From the NCBI GenBank assembly GCA_963769765.1, contig CAVYNA010000004.1:620001-684000 (forward strand): a stretch of 64,000 bases of DNA, written 5' to 3'. Made by a program: the position numbers and the translations under genes. Positions 47,431 through 55,757 of the stretch are shown one piece after another. Every line of letters starts with the position of its first letter. Position 1 is the first letter of the stretch. Source of the DNA: Bog-756 sp963769765 (GTDB lineage: Bacteria; Actinomycetota; Acidimicrobiia; Acidimicrobiales; RAAP-2). The notes below the pieces were generated by a model. The model did not search any database, had not been told where the DNA came from, and saw nothing but the letters and a program-made list of their open reading frames with translations.

Positions 47431-49188
47431 ATGGCTGCTCCGACAACACTCGAGATCGATCCGGTCACCGCCGAGGTCGTCCGCTCGGCGATGGAGACCG
47501 TCTGCTTCGAGATGGCGACCTACGTCTCGCGCACGGCGACCACACCCATCCTCAACCAGTCCAACGAGCGCAACGCCACCATCCTCGATGCGACGGGGCG
47601 CCTCGCGGCCCTCTCCGTCGGAATCCCGCAGTTCATGCTCTCGAGCACCCTGCCCGTCCGCTACGCGCTCGACCTCTTCGGTGAGGACCTCCTCCCCGGT
47701 GACGTGATCGTCGCGAACGACCCGTACCACGGCGGCGGCCACCTCCCCGACTTCAACGTCTTCGCCCCCGTGTTCGACGACGACGGGGAGCTCCTTCTGA
47801 TCGCGTCGATCCAGTGCCACCATGGCGACACCGGCGGTGCGATGGCCGGCGGGTACAACGTGTTCGCCAAGGACATCTGGTCCGAGGGCACCCGTTATCC
47901 GGCCCTCAAGATCATCGACGGTGGCAAGGAGCGGCGGGACGTCGTTGCGCTCATGCGGGCCAACAACCGTCTCGCCGGGTTCATCGGAGACCTCCGCTCC
48001 CAGGTCGGCGCCGCGCAGCTCGGGGTCGCCCGCCTCGAGGACATCGCACGGCACCACGGGGCCGACACCGTCCGGGCCACGGTCGACTGGTCGATCAACG
48101 ACTCGCGGCGTCGGCTCCAGCGGGAGATCGAGCGATGGCCCGACGGCACCTACGAGGCCGACATCTACTTCGATGCGGACCCGGCCGGCAACGAGGACAT
48201 CCTCGTCCACGTGGCCGTGACCGTCGAGGGCACCCGGCTCGTCGTCGACTTCACCGGCTCCGACGACCGACCCGAGATCCAGGCCTGGTCGACGTTCGGC
48301 AACACTCGTGGCAACGTCGTCTCGCAGCTCGCGAGCATGGTCGACCCCACGATCCCGAAGAACGAGGGCTTCTTCGACTCGATCGAGATCATCGCCCCAC
48401 TCGGGTGCTGCATCAATCCCGTGGAAGGCAAGCCGGTGTCGAGTGGCACCCATCACCCCGGAGTCGAAGTCAGCGACGCGATCGCAGTCGCGTTGTCCGC
48501 GGTGATCCCCGAGCGGTGCAGCCCCCAGACGTACAAGTTCGGGAGCCCGCGCCAGATGTGGGGCGATCTCGACCCACGGACGGGACGTTCGTTCTTCGAC
48601 CACGGCGGCGAGGTCTCCGCCGGCTGGGTCAACGCGGTCAAGGGGGTCGATGGGTGGGGCGCGTTGTCCGCCTCCTCCGGCAACCTGATCAAGGCGACCG
48701 CCGAGTTCAACGAGGGGCTCTTCCCCCACTTCATCCGCACCCGCAACTACCGCACCGACTCCGGCGGCCCGGGCCAGTGGCGCGGCGCGTGCGGAAGCCT
48801 CTTCGTGAAGGAGGCGCGGACCCCGACGTACGTGAACCAGTACGTGGTCAACCGCCATCACCTTCACCCGGGCATCCACGGCGGGCTGAGCGGCGCCCCG
48901 GACCGCTGCGTGTTGAAAGGGACGGTCGAGGTCGCACCATCGGTCGCCAACGTGCTGCTCGAGACGGGCGAACAGCTGGTCTACGAGTTCGGGGGCGGCG
49001 GCGGCTGGGGCGACCCGCTCGATCGAGACCCGCAGGCCGTCCTCGACGACGTGTGGGACGAGTACGTCTCGGTCGAAGGCGCGCTCCGCGACTACGGGGT
49101 GGTCATCGACGGCTCCCTCGAGGACATGACCCTGAACATCGACGAGGCCGGGACGGCCGCCGAACGCAAACGCCGGCGCGGCTCCTGA
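47431..49188 (+). CDS. Hydantoinase B/oxoprolinase (HyuB)-type subunit
   Basis: A 585-residue protein of the hydantoinase B / acetone carboxylase alpha family (PF02538): DPVTAEVVRSAMETVCFEM, NERNATILDATGRLAALS, ANDPYHGGGHLPDFNVFAP and the glycine-rich end EFGGGGGWGDPLDRDP. Family members work with a HyuA ATPase subunit in ATP-dependent lactam opening or ketone carboxylation. HyuA is normally adjacent; here the nearest candidate is at 60105 on the opposite strand, about 11 kb away. ATG 47431 follows GGAGGGGG. Substrate unknown. Confidence 0.92.
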   Translation: MAAPTTLEIDPVTAEVVRSAMETVCFEMATYVSRTATTPILNQSNERNATILDATGRLAALSVGIPQFMLSSTLPVRYALDLFGEDLLPGDVIVANDPYHGGGHLPDFNVFAPVFDDDGELLLIASIQCHHGDTGGAMAGGYNVFAKDIWSEGTRYPALKIIDGGKERRDVVALMRANNRLAGFIGDLRSQVGAAQLGVARLEDIARHHGADTVRATVDWSINDSRRRLQREIERWPDGTYEADIYFDADPAGNEDILVHVAVTVEGTRLVVDFTGSDDRPEIQAWSTFGNTRGNVVSQLASMVDPTIPKNEGFFDSIEIIAPLGCCINPVEGKPVSSGTHHPGVEVSDAIAVALSAVIPERCSPQTYKFGSPRQMWGDLDPRTGRSFFDHGGEVSAGWVNAVKGVDGWGALSASSGNLIKATAEFNEGLFPHFIRTRNYRTDSGGPGQWRGACGSLFVKEARTPTYVNQYVVNRHHLHPGIHGGLSGAPDRCVLKGTVEVAPSVANVLLETGEQLVYEFGGGGGWGDPLDRDPQAVLDDVWDEYVSVEGALRDYGVVIDGSLEDMTLNIDEAGTAAERKRRRGS

Positions 49189-49386
49189 CGCCCGTCCTGA
49201 ACGCAGCCTCTCGGGCCACGCGAGCGGGCGTCTCGATGGACGCCAGCGCCCCTTGACCCCCGCAGCAGGCGATCGTTACCATCGCCCTGGGTCCGAGGAC
49301 GCACGACCCGAGTTCGGCGCGGGGGCAGCCGGCCACGTGAACCGTCCATCGCTCCCCGACCACCGCACCCGACAGGAGTGTTCCCC

Positions 49387-50880
49387 ATGACCACCACCAG
49401 CAAGCCGGTCACCCCGGTCGGATCCGCGAGCGAGTTCCGGATGCTCGTCGACGGCGAATTGGTCGAGGCGTCCGGAGGTGGCGGCTTCGACAACATCAAC
49501 CCGGCCACCGAGGAGGTCCTCGGCCAGACCACCGACGCGACCGAAGATGACATGGACCGGGCCATCGGCGCGGCGCGGCGGGCCTTCGAGGAGACGTCCT
49601 GGTCGACGGATCGGGCGCTTCGCCAGCGCTGTCTCCGCCAGCTGCACGAGGCCATCGTCGGTGAACAAGAGCTCCTCCGGGCCGAGCTCGTCGCGGAGGT
49701 CGGCTGCCCGGTCACGACGACCTACCTTCCCCAGCTCGACGCGCCCCTCGCCGAGGGGCTGCTCTGGCCGGCCGAGGAGATCGACCACTTCGAGTGGGAG
49801 CGCGAGCTCCCCGACAATCACGCGTTCGGGACGGAGAGCTGGCAGCGGGTGGTCAAGGAGCCCGTGGGCGTGGTCGGCGCGATCATCCCGTGGAACTTCC
49901 CCTTCGAGATCGTCATCCAAAAGCTCGGCCAGGCGCTCGCCACCGGCAACACCATGGTGATCAAGCCGGCGCCGGACACGCCGTGGAACACCACCCGCAT
50001 CGGACGCCTCATCGCCGAGCACACCGACATCCCCGCCGGCGTGGTCAACATCGTGACCTCCTCCGACCATCTGCTCGGCGAGCAGATGGTCGTCGACCCG
50101 CGGGTGGATCTGATCTCCTTCACCGGGTCCACCGCCGTGGGCCGACGGATCATGGCGGCCGGCGCACCCACCCTCAAGCGGCTCTTCCTCGAGCTCGGCG
50201 GCAAGTCGGCCGACATCATCCTCGAGGACGGCGATCTCGAGACGAAGATGGCCTTCCTCGGCTTCACGTGCATGCACGCCGGGCAGGGCTGCGCGATGCT
50301 CACCCGGCAGCTCGTCCACGAGTCGCGCTACGACGAGGCGGTCGAGCTCGCCAAGACGGCGATGGAGGGGGTCCCCTACGGCGATCCGACCGACCCGGCC
50401 AACATCATGGGCCCGGTCATCAACGCCCGCCAGCGCGACCGGATCCTCGGATACATCGAGAAGGGTGTCGCCGAGGGGGCCCGGCTGGTCACCGGCGGCG
50501 GCCGTCCGGCCCATCTGGAGAAGGGCTACTACGTCGAGCCGACCCTCTTCGCCGACGTCGACAACTCGATGACCATCGCCCGCGAGGAGATCTTCGGCCC
50601 GGTGCAGGTCCTGATCCCATTCCGGGACGAGGACGACGCGGTCCGGATCGCGAACGACAGCGAGTACGGGCTCTCCGGCGGGGTGACCTCGGCCTCGGAA
50701 GAGCGTGCGCTGGCGGTGGCTCGCCGCATCCGGGCGGGGACGGTCAGCGTCAACGGCGGCGTCTACTACCATGCCGCCTCGCCATTCGGCGGGTACAAGG
50801 CGAGTGGCCTCGGGCGTCAGAACGGTCGCGAAGGATTCGAGCAGTATCTCGAGACCAAGACCATCGCCGGCGGCAGATGA
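49387..50880 (+). CDS. Aldehyde dehydrogenase (NAD(P)+)
   Basis: A 497-residue ALDH, intact. GAIIPWNFPFEIVIQKLG is the cofactor region, FTGSTAVGRRIMAAG the Rossmann turn, LELGGKSADIILED carries the general-base glutamate and HAGQGCAMLTR the nucleophilic cysteine near residue 300; EEIFGPVQ is the late motif. It oxidises an aldehyde to an acid and could handle products of the P450s or of the amine oxidase at 16254. ATG 49387 follows AGGAG. It is coupled to the thioesterase by an ATGA overlap. Confidence 0.93.
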   Translation: MTTTSKPVTPVGSASEFRMLVDGELVEASGGGGFDNINPATEEVLGQTTDATEDDMDRAIGAARRAFEETSWSTDRALRQRCLRQLHEAIVGEQELLRAELVAEVGCPVTTTYLPQLDAPLAEGLLWPAEEIDHFEWERELPDNHAFGTESWQRVVKEPVGVVGAIIPWNFPFEIVIQKLGQALATGNTMVIKPAPDTPWNTTRIGRLIAEHTDIPAGVVNIVTSSDHLLGEQMVVDPRVDLISFTGSTAVGRRIMAAGAPTLKRLFLELGGKSADIILEDGDLETKMAFLGFTCMHAGQGCAMLTRQLVHESRYDEAVELAKTAMEGVPYGDPTDPANIMGPVINARQRDRILGYIEKGVAEGARLVTGGGRPAHLEKGYYVEPTLFADVDNSMTIAREEIFGPVQVLIPFRDEDDAVRIANDSEYGLSGGVTSASEERALAVARRIRAGTVSVNGGVYYHAASPFGGYKASGLGRQNGREGFEQYLETKTIAGGR

Positions 50881-51353
50881 CCCCCGCGGTGGACGTGTCG
50901 GCTGCCCGCGCCGAGCACGACCGGGTCCTCGCGGACGGCGGGCACCTCTTCCAGCAGCTGGTCTTCCGGGTCGTCCCCGACCCGGACGCCGACCTCGTCA
51001 TCGAGCTCGACGTCGATGCGAAGGTCAAGAACCCCCGCGGCGGCCTCCAGGGCGGGATCGTCGCGGCCCTGGTCGACGTCGTGGCGGGACGGGCCGTCGT
51101 CGAGGGCGGCGGCCCCTACGAGAGCGTCGCCACCGCAGACCTGTCGATCCACTACCTGCGCGGCATCACGAACGGCCCGGCCCGGGCGGCGGCCACCGTC
51201 GTGCGCCGGGGCCGCAACCTGGCCGTGGTCAACGTCGAGGTCACCGACACCTCGACCGGCGCGCTCTGCGCGGTCTCGACACTCTCGTTCTCGCTCGCAC
51301 CGGGCTCCGGTGCACCGTCGTCCAGCACCACCCGAACCACCGAGGAGCACTGA
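50877..51353 (+). CDS. PaaI-type hotdog-fold thioesterase
   Basis: A 158-residue hotdog thioesterase. KVKNPRGGLQGGIVAALVD near residue 50 is the active-site helix region of the PaaI/YdiI branch, and TADLSIHYLRGITNGPARA the dimer strand. It hydrolyses acyl-CoA to the free acid and CoA, often to relieve stalled intermediates. The start ATG overlaps the aldehyde dehydrogenase stop by 4 bp, so both are translated from one message. The following hydratase is only a remnant. Confidence 0.87.
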   Translation: MTPAVDVSAARAEHDRVLADGGHLFQQLVFRVVPDPDADLVIELDVDAKVKNPRGGLQGGIVAALVDVVAGRAVVEGGGPYESVATADLSIHYLRGITNGPARAAATVVRRGRNLAVVNVEVTDTSTGALCAVSTLSFSLAPGSGAPSSSTTRTTEEH

Positions 51354-51367
51354 GGTCCGACACCTTC

Positions 51368-51560
51368 GTGAGCGACGAGACCGTCGATGACGGGCGCATC
51401 GCCCGCATCATGCTCAATCGTCCCGAGGCGCGGAACGCGCAGAACTGCGGCATGGTCGTCGGGCTCGACGAAGCGTTCCTCAGGGCCGAGGCGCACCGGC
51501 TCGGGATGGTCTCGAAGGTCTTCCCCGCCGGTCCGGCCCGCGGTCAAGGCCAAACCCTGA
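51368..51560 (+). pseudogene. Enoyl-CoA hydratase remnant with internal deletions
   Basis: RIARIMLNRPEARNAQN is an unmistakable crotonase N-terminus, but GLDEAFLRAEA is joined directly to AHRLGMVSKVFP, which in intact paralogs lies about 130 residues later; both oxyanion segments are lost. After VFPAG the tail resumes in another frame as AVKAKP and a stop at 51558-51560, again the family C-terminus. An AGG codon at 51353 before Ser-Asp-Thr may be a damaged ATG; otherwise GTG 51368 is the start. The ends survive while the middle is gone, the same pattern as the SDR remnant at 23041. Confidence 0.72.
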
Positions 51561-51581
51561 GGCGGGGTCGGCGCCGGGCGC

Positions 51582-51887
51582 TCAGTCCGACGCCGGCAGT
51601 GGCTTGGCCGACTTGACCTCGAGGGCGACGCCGTCGAACGCCAACGTGCCTGCTCCGGCCTTCGTGCAGAGCACCTCGATCGCGCCCTCGGCGTTGGTGT
51701 AGCGCTTGCCGAGGAGCGTGCCACCCGCATGGGCCGGATCGAGCGTGACCGAAGCATCGACTTCGCCGTCGATGGCAACCACGGCAACGCCGCCGCACGC
51801 GAGTGCACCCCCCGGTGCCGCCTTCACGACCACCCCTTCGGTCGTACAGACCTGGCTGCGGAACCGCACCCCTGGTTTGAGCTCCAC
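51582..51887 (-). CDS. Small conserved two-cysteine-pair protein, function unknown
   Basis: A 101-residue protein with GTG at 51887. It begins MELKPGVRFRSQVCTTEGVV and has three cysteines in all (SQVCTTEG, LACGGVAV, EVLCTKAGAG). The rest is short beta-like blocks rich in Gly, Ala and Val. No signal peptide or membrane segment. It resembles small actinobacterial proteins of unknown function often found beside amidohydrolase genes, and here one lies just downstream on the other strand. A metal or redox role for the cysteines is possible but unproven. Confidence 0.65.
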   Translation of the reverse strand: MELKPGVRFRSQVCTTEGVVVKAAPGGALACGGVAVVAIDGEVDASVTLDPAHAGGTLLGKRYTNAEGAIEVLCTKAGAGTLAFDGVALEVKSAKPLPASD

Positions 51888-52132
51888 CTCGAACCCCCTC
51901 GGGTCACCGGGCTCCCGGTGACCACGGACAACACGATGCCGGAGGTGGGGAAGGTAGCACAGGACATCGGTCCAGCTGCCCGTCCGTCTGGCCCCCGTGG
52001 GACTGCCGCGGGCAGTTGAGTCGGCGGTCAGGGGGTGATAACGTGCTTCTCATCCAGCGAGACGCAACGTGCGGCTCGCGACCCGAGCAGGCGCGCCTGA
52101 CGGTGCACCTCGGCGACGCAAAGGGAGTTCCC

Positions 52133-53323
52133 GTGCCATCTCGATCCCTCGACTTTCCGATCTTCGACGCGGACAACCACATGTACGAGACCCGCGAGGC
52201 GTTCACCAAATTCCTCCCGGACAAGTACTCGAAGGCGATCGACTACGTCGACGTGCACGGCCGGACCAAGATCGTCGTCCGCGGCACGATCAGCGAGTAC
52301 ATCCCGAATCCGACCTTCGAGGTGGTCGCGGCGCCCGGGGCCCAAGAGGAGTACTACCGCAAGGGCAATCCCGACGGGAAGTCGTACCGGGACATCGTGG
52401 GCAAGCCGATCAAGGCGCGACCGGCGTTCCGCGAACCCGCACCGCGGCTCGAGCTGATGGACGAGCAGGGGATCGACCGGGCGCTCATGTTCCCGACCCT
52501 CGCCAGCCTCCTCGAGGAGCGGCTGAAGGACGATCCCGAGCTCATCCAGGTCATCATCCATGCGCTGAACCAGTGGATGCACGAGACCTGGACATTCAAC
52601 TACGAGGACCGCATCTTCGCCACCCCGGTCATCTTCATGGGGCTCGTCGACAAGGCGCTCGAAGAGCTCGAGTGGGTCCTCGAGCGGGGGGTACGGTGCG
52701 TCCTGATCCGTCCCGCACCCGTGCCGGGGCTGCGCGGCACCCGCTCACCGGGGCTCCCGGAGTTCGATCCGATCTGGTCGCGCATCCAAGAGGCCGGGAT
52801 CCTCGTCGGCATGCACGCCTCGGACAGCGGGTACAACGCGATCGCCAACTGGTGGGAGGGCAGCTCCGAGTTCCTCCCGTTCAAGCCGTCCGCGTTCCGG
52901 GCGATGTCGCAGGGCAAGCGCCCGATCTGCGACACGATGGCCGCGATGGTCTGCCACGGGGCGTTCAGCCGCTTCCCCGATCTCAAGGTCGCAGCCGTCG
53001 AGAACGGAGCCAACTGGGTGGGCCCCCTCATCCATGACCTCGGTGACGTCTACTCCAAGATGCCCCAGGAGTTCGAGGAGGACCCGGTCAAGGCGTTCCT
53101 GCGCAACGTCTACGTGAACCCGTTCTGGGAGGACGAGCTCTCCTCACTCGTCGATCTGGTCGGTGCCGACCACGTGCTCTTCGGCAGCGACTACCCGCAC
53201 CCGGAGGGGCTCGCCGATCCGATCAGCTACCTCGACGAGCTGAAGGGGCTGTCCGACGAGGTGGCCGCCAAGATCATGGGCGGCAACCTGGCCGAGCTCA
53301 TGGGGGTGACGGTCGCCGCCTGA
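52133..53323 (+). CDS. Amidohydrolase-2 family metal-dependent hydrolase
   Basis: A 396-residue amidohydrolase 2 protein: FPIFDADNHMYETREAFTK (D-x-N-H variant of the metal start), GILVGMHASDSGYNA with a central histidine, and LFGSDYPHPEGLADP late in the chain. It keeps the DYPH signature shared with the genes at 371 and 24439, but its AAVENGANWVG segment and N-terminus define a separate sub-type. GTG 52133 has GGGAG seven bases upstream and is better placed than internal starts. Substrate unknown. Confidence 0.87.
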   Translation: MPSRSLDFPIFDADNHMYETREAFTKFLPDKYSKAIDYVDVHGRTKIVVRGTISEYIPNPTFEVVAAPGAQEEYYRKGNPDGKSYRDIVGKPIKARPAFREPAPRLELMDEQGIDRALMFPTLASLLEERLKDDPELIQVIIHALNQWMHETWTFNYEDRIFATPVIFMGLVDKALEELEWVLERGVRCVLIRPAPVPGLRGTRSPGLPEFDPIWSRIQEAGILVGMHASDSGYNAIANWWEGSSEFLPFKPSAFRAMSQGKRPICDTMAAMVCHGAFSRFPDLKVAAVENGANWVGPLIHDLGDVYSKMPQEFEEDPVKAFLRNVYVNPFWEDELSSLVDLVGADHVLFGSDYPHPEGLADPISYLDELKGLSDEVAAKIMGGNLAELMGVTVAA

Positions 53324-53336
53324 GGCGGCCCGTTGC

Positions 53337-54422
53337 TCACCCGCCGTTCTGACAGACGGCGAGCGAGGTCCCCTGGAACGTGCGGCGCCCGGCGACGCTC
53401 GTCGACGCCGGTGCCCCGAAGTAGACCGGGGTCACCAGGTCCTGCAGGTGGTAGGTGGAGCCACCCGACCGGTAGGGAACGGTTCCAAAGTGCGCTTCCC
53501 CCTCCAGCGGGTCGCCGACCTCGTAGATGTGGCCGCTCGAGCCCTTCGGGCCACACGACGCCGGCACGTCGGTGTTGGTGGTCAACGGATCGTCGACGTA
53601 CTCGCCGACCTCGTGGGAGAGGGCAGAGACGTCCTCGGCGAAGTCACCGGACTGCTGGATGTAGCTGAACGCCGAGTACGCCTGGGTGCCGGTGTCGTTG
53701 TGGTATCCACCCACGCAGCACCCCTTCGAGAGCAGGTAGGTCTGGGTCACCACGAAGATCGGGAGCGATCCGCCGGAGAGGTGGAGTGAGGTGAGCAGTC
53801 CCTGCATCTTCGTGTCGAACCAGTTGAGGTCTGCCTCGAGCACCCGGGTCCCGAGCGGCTTGCCGATCGCACCCTTGCCCGGTGGGACGGTGAAGGACTG
53901 CTCGGGCTCTACGGTCGGCTGTCCGAGGAGCACGTGGTACGCACCGTTGGCCTGCACGGTCCCCCAGAGCGAGGCGCGCTGGTAGGCGTCGATGTACTGG
54001 GTGGTGCCGAGGTCGACGCCCGCCGCGGTGAAGTCGACCGAAGATCGGAAGATCGGACTCGCGGTCGTGTGCTGCACCACGTTGCGTCCGTCGGCGAGCG
54101 GGGCAAGCGGATCGGTGACCATGGTGCCGTAGGTCAGCTTGACCGGGATGACCTCGGTCGGGACCGTGGTCGTGCCACCGGTCGACGGGTCGGTGCCGAC
54201 GAAGAGGTCGTGGTACGGCGTGCCCCGGTAGGTGTAGCGGAACGTCCAGGTGGGCAGGGCGCTCGGCGCGAAGGTGACGGACGGTGCCGTGTGCAGCACC
54301 GCGTAGCGCGGGCTCGCGGCGAGGCCGCCGGCATCCGCCGGAGCGCCTGACGCGCCGCCCACCGCCGCGCACACGACGAGAGTCAGTGGGACGAGGACCA
54401 ACTTCCACCGTGCTCCACGCAT
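53337..54422 (-). CDS. Exported HExxE metallopeptidase-like protein
   Basis: A 361-residue secreted protein. Residues 1-27 form a signal peptide (basic MRGARWK, hydrophobic LVLVPLTLVVCAAVGG, then Ala/Gly cleavage region). Near residue 270 is SALSHEVGEYVDDP, an HExxE motif followed by DP, similar to the zincin-like motif of EXORDIUM/phosphate-induced family proteins and related bacterial exported proteins. A Cys pair in SKGCCVGGYHND and one in PASCGPKG could form disulfides. It is the only clearly exported protein in the window and unrelated to the CoA genes. ATG 54422 is chosen; GTG 54425 directly precedes it. Confidence 0.78.
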   Translation of the reverse strand: MRGARWKLVLVPLTLVVCAAVGGASGAPADAGGLAASPRYAVLHTAPSVTFAPSALPTWTFRYTYRGTPYHDLFVGTDPSTGGTTTVPTEVIPVKLTYGTMVTDPLAPLADGRNVVQHTTASPIFRSSVDFTAAGVDLGTTQYIDAYQRASLWGTVQANGAYHVLLGQPTVEPEQSFTVPPGKGAIGKPLGTRVLEADLNWFDTKMQGLLTSLHLSGGSLPIFVVTQTYLLSKGCCVGGYHNDTGTQAYSAFSYIQQSGDFAEDVSALSHEVGEYVDDPLTTNTDVPASCGPKGSSGHIYEVGDPLEGEAHFGTVPYRSGGSTYHLQDLVTPVYFGAPASTSVAGRRTFQGTSLAVCQNGG

Positions 54423-54504
54423 CACCGCTCGCCCCTCTCCAACCCGCCCCCGGGCCCGCTCGCCGCCTCTGTCGCCGCTTCAGTCTGGTCCGCGGCCGAC
54501 GCAG

Positions 54505-54557
54505 ACGTCAATCGTGAGGTACGTCAATCGTGAGGTACGTCAATCGTGAATACGTCA
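54505..54557. repeat. 16-bp tandem repeats upstream of the exported protein gene
   Basis: ACGTCAATCGTGAGGT occurs perfectly at 54505-54520 and 54521-54536, followed by ACGTCAATCGTGA at 54537-54549 and a final TACGTCA at 54551-54557 that runs into the thiolase stop. Each unit holds TCAATCGTGA, a weak dyad. The block lies about 85-135 bp upstream of the exported protein start and is the most plausible control region for it. Confidence 0.85.
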
Positions 54558-55757
54558 GGCTGACGGCTCGGACCCCACGATCGAGACGAAGCTCACGCAC
54601 TCCCCCGGAGCGCCCCCGAGGTTGTGGGTCATCCCGAGGGTGCGCCCGGCGGCAACCGTGGCGATCTGACGCTCGGGTGGAGCTTCGCTTCGGAGCTGGA
54701 GCCAGCACTCGAAGAGCATCCGGAGCCCCGACGCTCCGATCGGGTGGCCGAAGCTCTTCAGTCCCCCGTCCGGGTTGACCGGGAGCTCTCCATCGCGGTC
54801 GAATGTCCCGGCCAGCACGTCCTTCCATCCCAACCCGCGCTCGGAGAAGCCGAGGTCCTCCATCAGGACCAGCTCGGTCGGGGTGAAGCAGTCGTGGACC
54901 TCGGCCATCGCGAGCGAGGCGCGTGGATCCGAGATGCCCGCCTGTGCGTACGCATCCTCGGCGGAGCGCACGACCTCGGTGAAGGTCGTGTAGTCGTACG
55001 CCGGGTCGATCGCCCCGCCCCCCGGTCCGGCGACGAAGCTCAGCGCCTTCACGTAGAGCGGATTCGCCGTGTAGCGGTGCGCGTCCTCCGACCGACAGAG
55101 GATGGCCGCAGCCGACCCGTCACTCACGCCGCTGCAGTCGAAGACGCCGAGCTGCCCGGCCACCAGTGGCGACTTCATGATGGTCTCGATGGGCACCTCC
55201 TTGCGGAACTGCGCCCGTGGGTTGACCGCGCCGTTGCAGTGGTTCTTCCAGGCGATGCGGCTCATCACCTGCTTCATCTCGTCGGGATCGACGCCGTACT
55301 TGTGGCAGTAGGCCGGTGCGAGGAACGAGAACGCCGCCGGGGAGGAGAGCGCGGCATCCGTGCCGTCGCCGACCGGACGGATGCCGGTGAGTCCCGAGTA
55401 GCCGGAGTCCTTCAGCTTCTCGACGCCGATGGCCATGGCCAGGTCATAGGCTCCCGACGCGACGGCATAGGCGGCGTTGCGGAAGGCCTCCGACCCCGTG
55501 GCGCAGAAGTTCTCCAGCCGCGAAACCGGGCGGTAGTCGATCTTGAGCGGCTTGGACAGGGTCACCCCCGAGACCCCCGAGGACATCGTGCCGAGCCAGA
55601 ACGCGTCGACGTCGTCGAGCACCACCCCCGCGGAGCCGAGCGCTTCTGCGGCCGCGTCGACGAGGAGATCATCGACCCCACGGTCCCACCGTTCGCCGAA
55701 GGGCGTGCAGCCCATGCCGACGATCGCCACCTTGTCGAGGATCCCCCTGCTGCTCAC
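54555..55757 (-). CDS. Thiolase (SCP2/acetyl-CoA acetyltransferase-like)
   Basis: A 400-residue thiolase of the SCP-x-like branch. The nucleophilic cysteine is in LENFCATGSEAFRNA near residue 88, the active-site histidine motifs are AEVHDCFTPTE and KSFGHPIGASGLRM, and the closing cysteine region is NLGGAPGECVSF. Because the nucleophilic Cys is present it should be a real thiolase rather than a Ltp2-type aldolase. It cleaves 3-ketoacyl-CoA to a shortened acyl-CoA. GTG 55757 overlaps the stop of the upstream thiolase-like/DUF35 fusion (GTGA), indicating a two-protein complex or coupled step. Confidence 0.9.
   Translation of the reverse strand: MSSRGILDKVAIVGMGCTPFGERWDRGVDDLLVDAAAEALGSAGVVLDDVDAFWLGTMSSGVSGVTLSKPLKIDYRPVSRLENFCATGSEAFRNAAYAVASGAYDLAMAIGVEKLKDSGYSGLTGIRPVGDGTDAALSSPAAFSFLAPAYCHKYGVDPDEMKQVMSRIAWKNHCNGAVNPRAQFRKEVPIETIMKSPLVAGQLGVFDCSGVSDGSAAAILCRSEDAHRYTANPLYVKALSFVAGPGGGAIDPAYDYTTFTEVVRSAEDAYAQAGISDPRASLAMAEVHDCFTPTELVLMEDLGFSERGLGWKDVLAGTFDRDGELPVNPDGGLKSFGHPIGASGLRMLFECWLQLRSEAPPERQIATVAAGRTLGMTHNLGGAPGECVSFVSIVGSEPSA

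Noticed and set aside
54505..54557. CRISPR or insertion-sequence end
   Set aside because: Directly adjoining 16-bp units without spacers, and no transposase or terminal inverted repeat nearby.
54555..55757. Ltp2-type retro-aldolase
   Set aside because: The thiolase nucleophile Cys in NFCATGSEA and the His motifs are intact, favouring a true thiolase.
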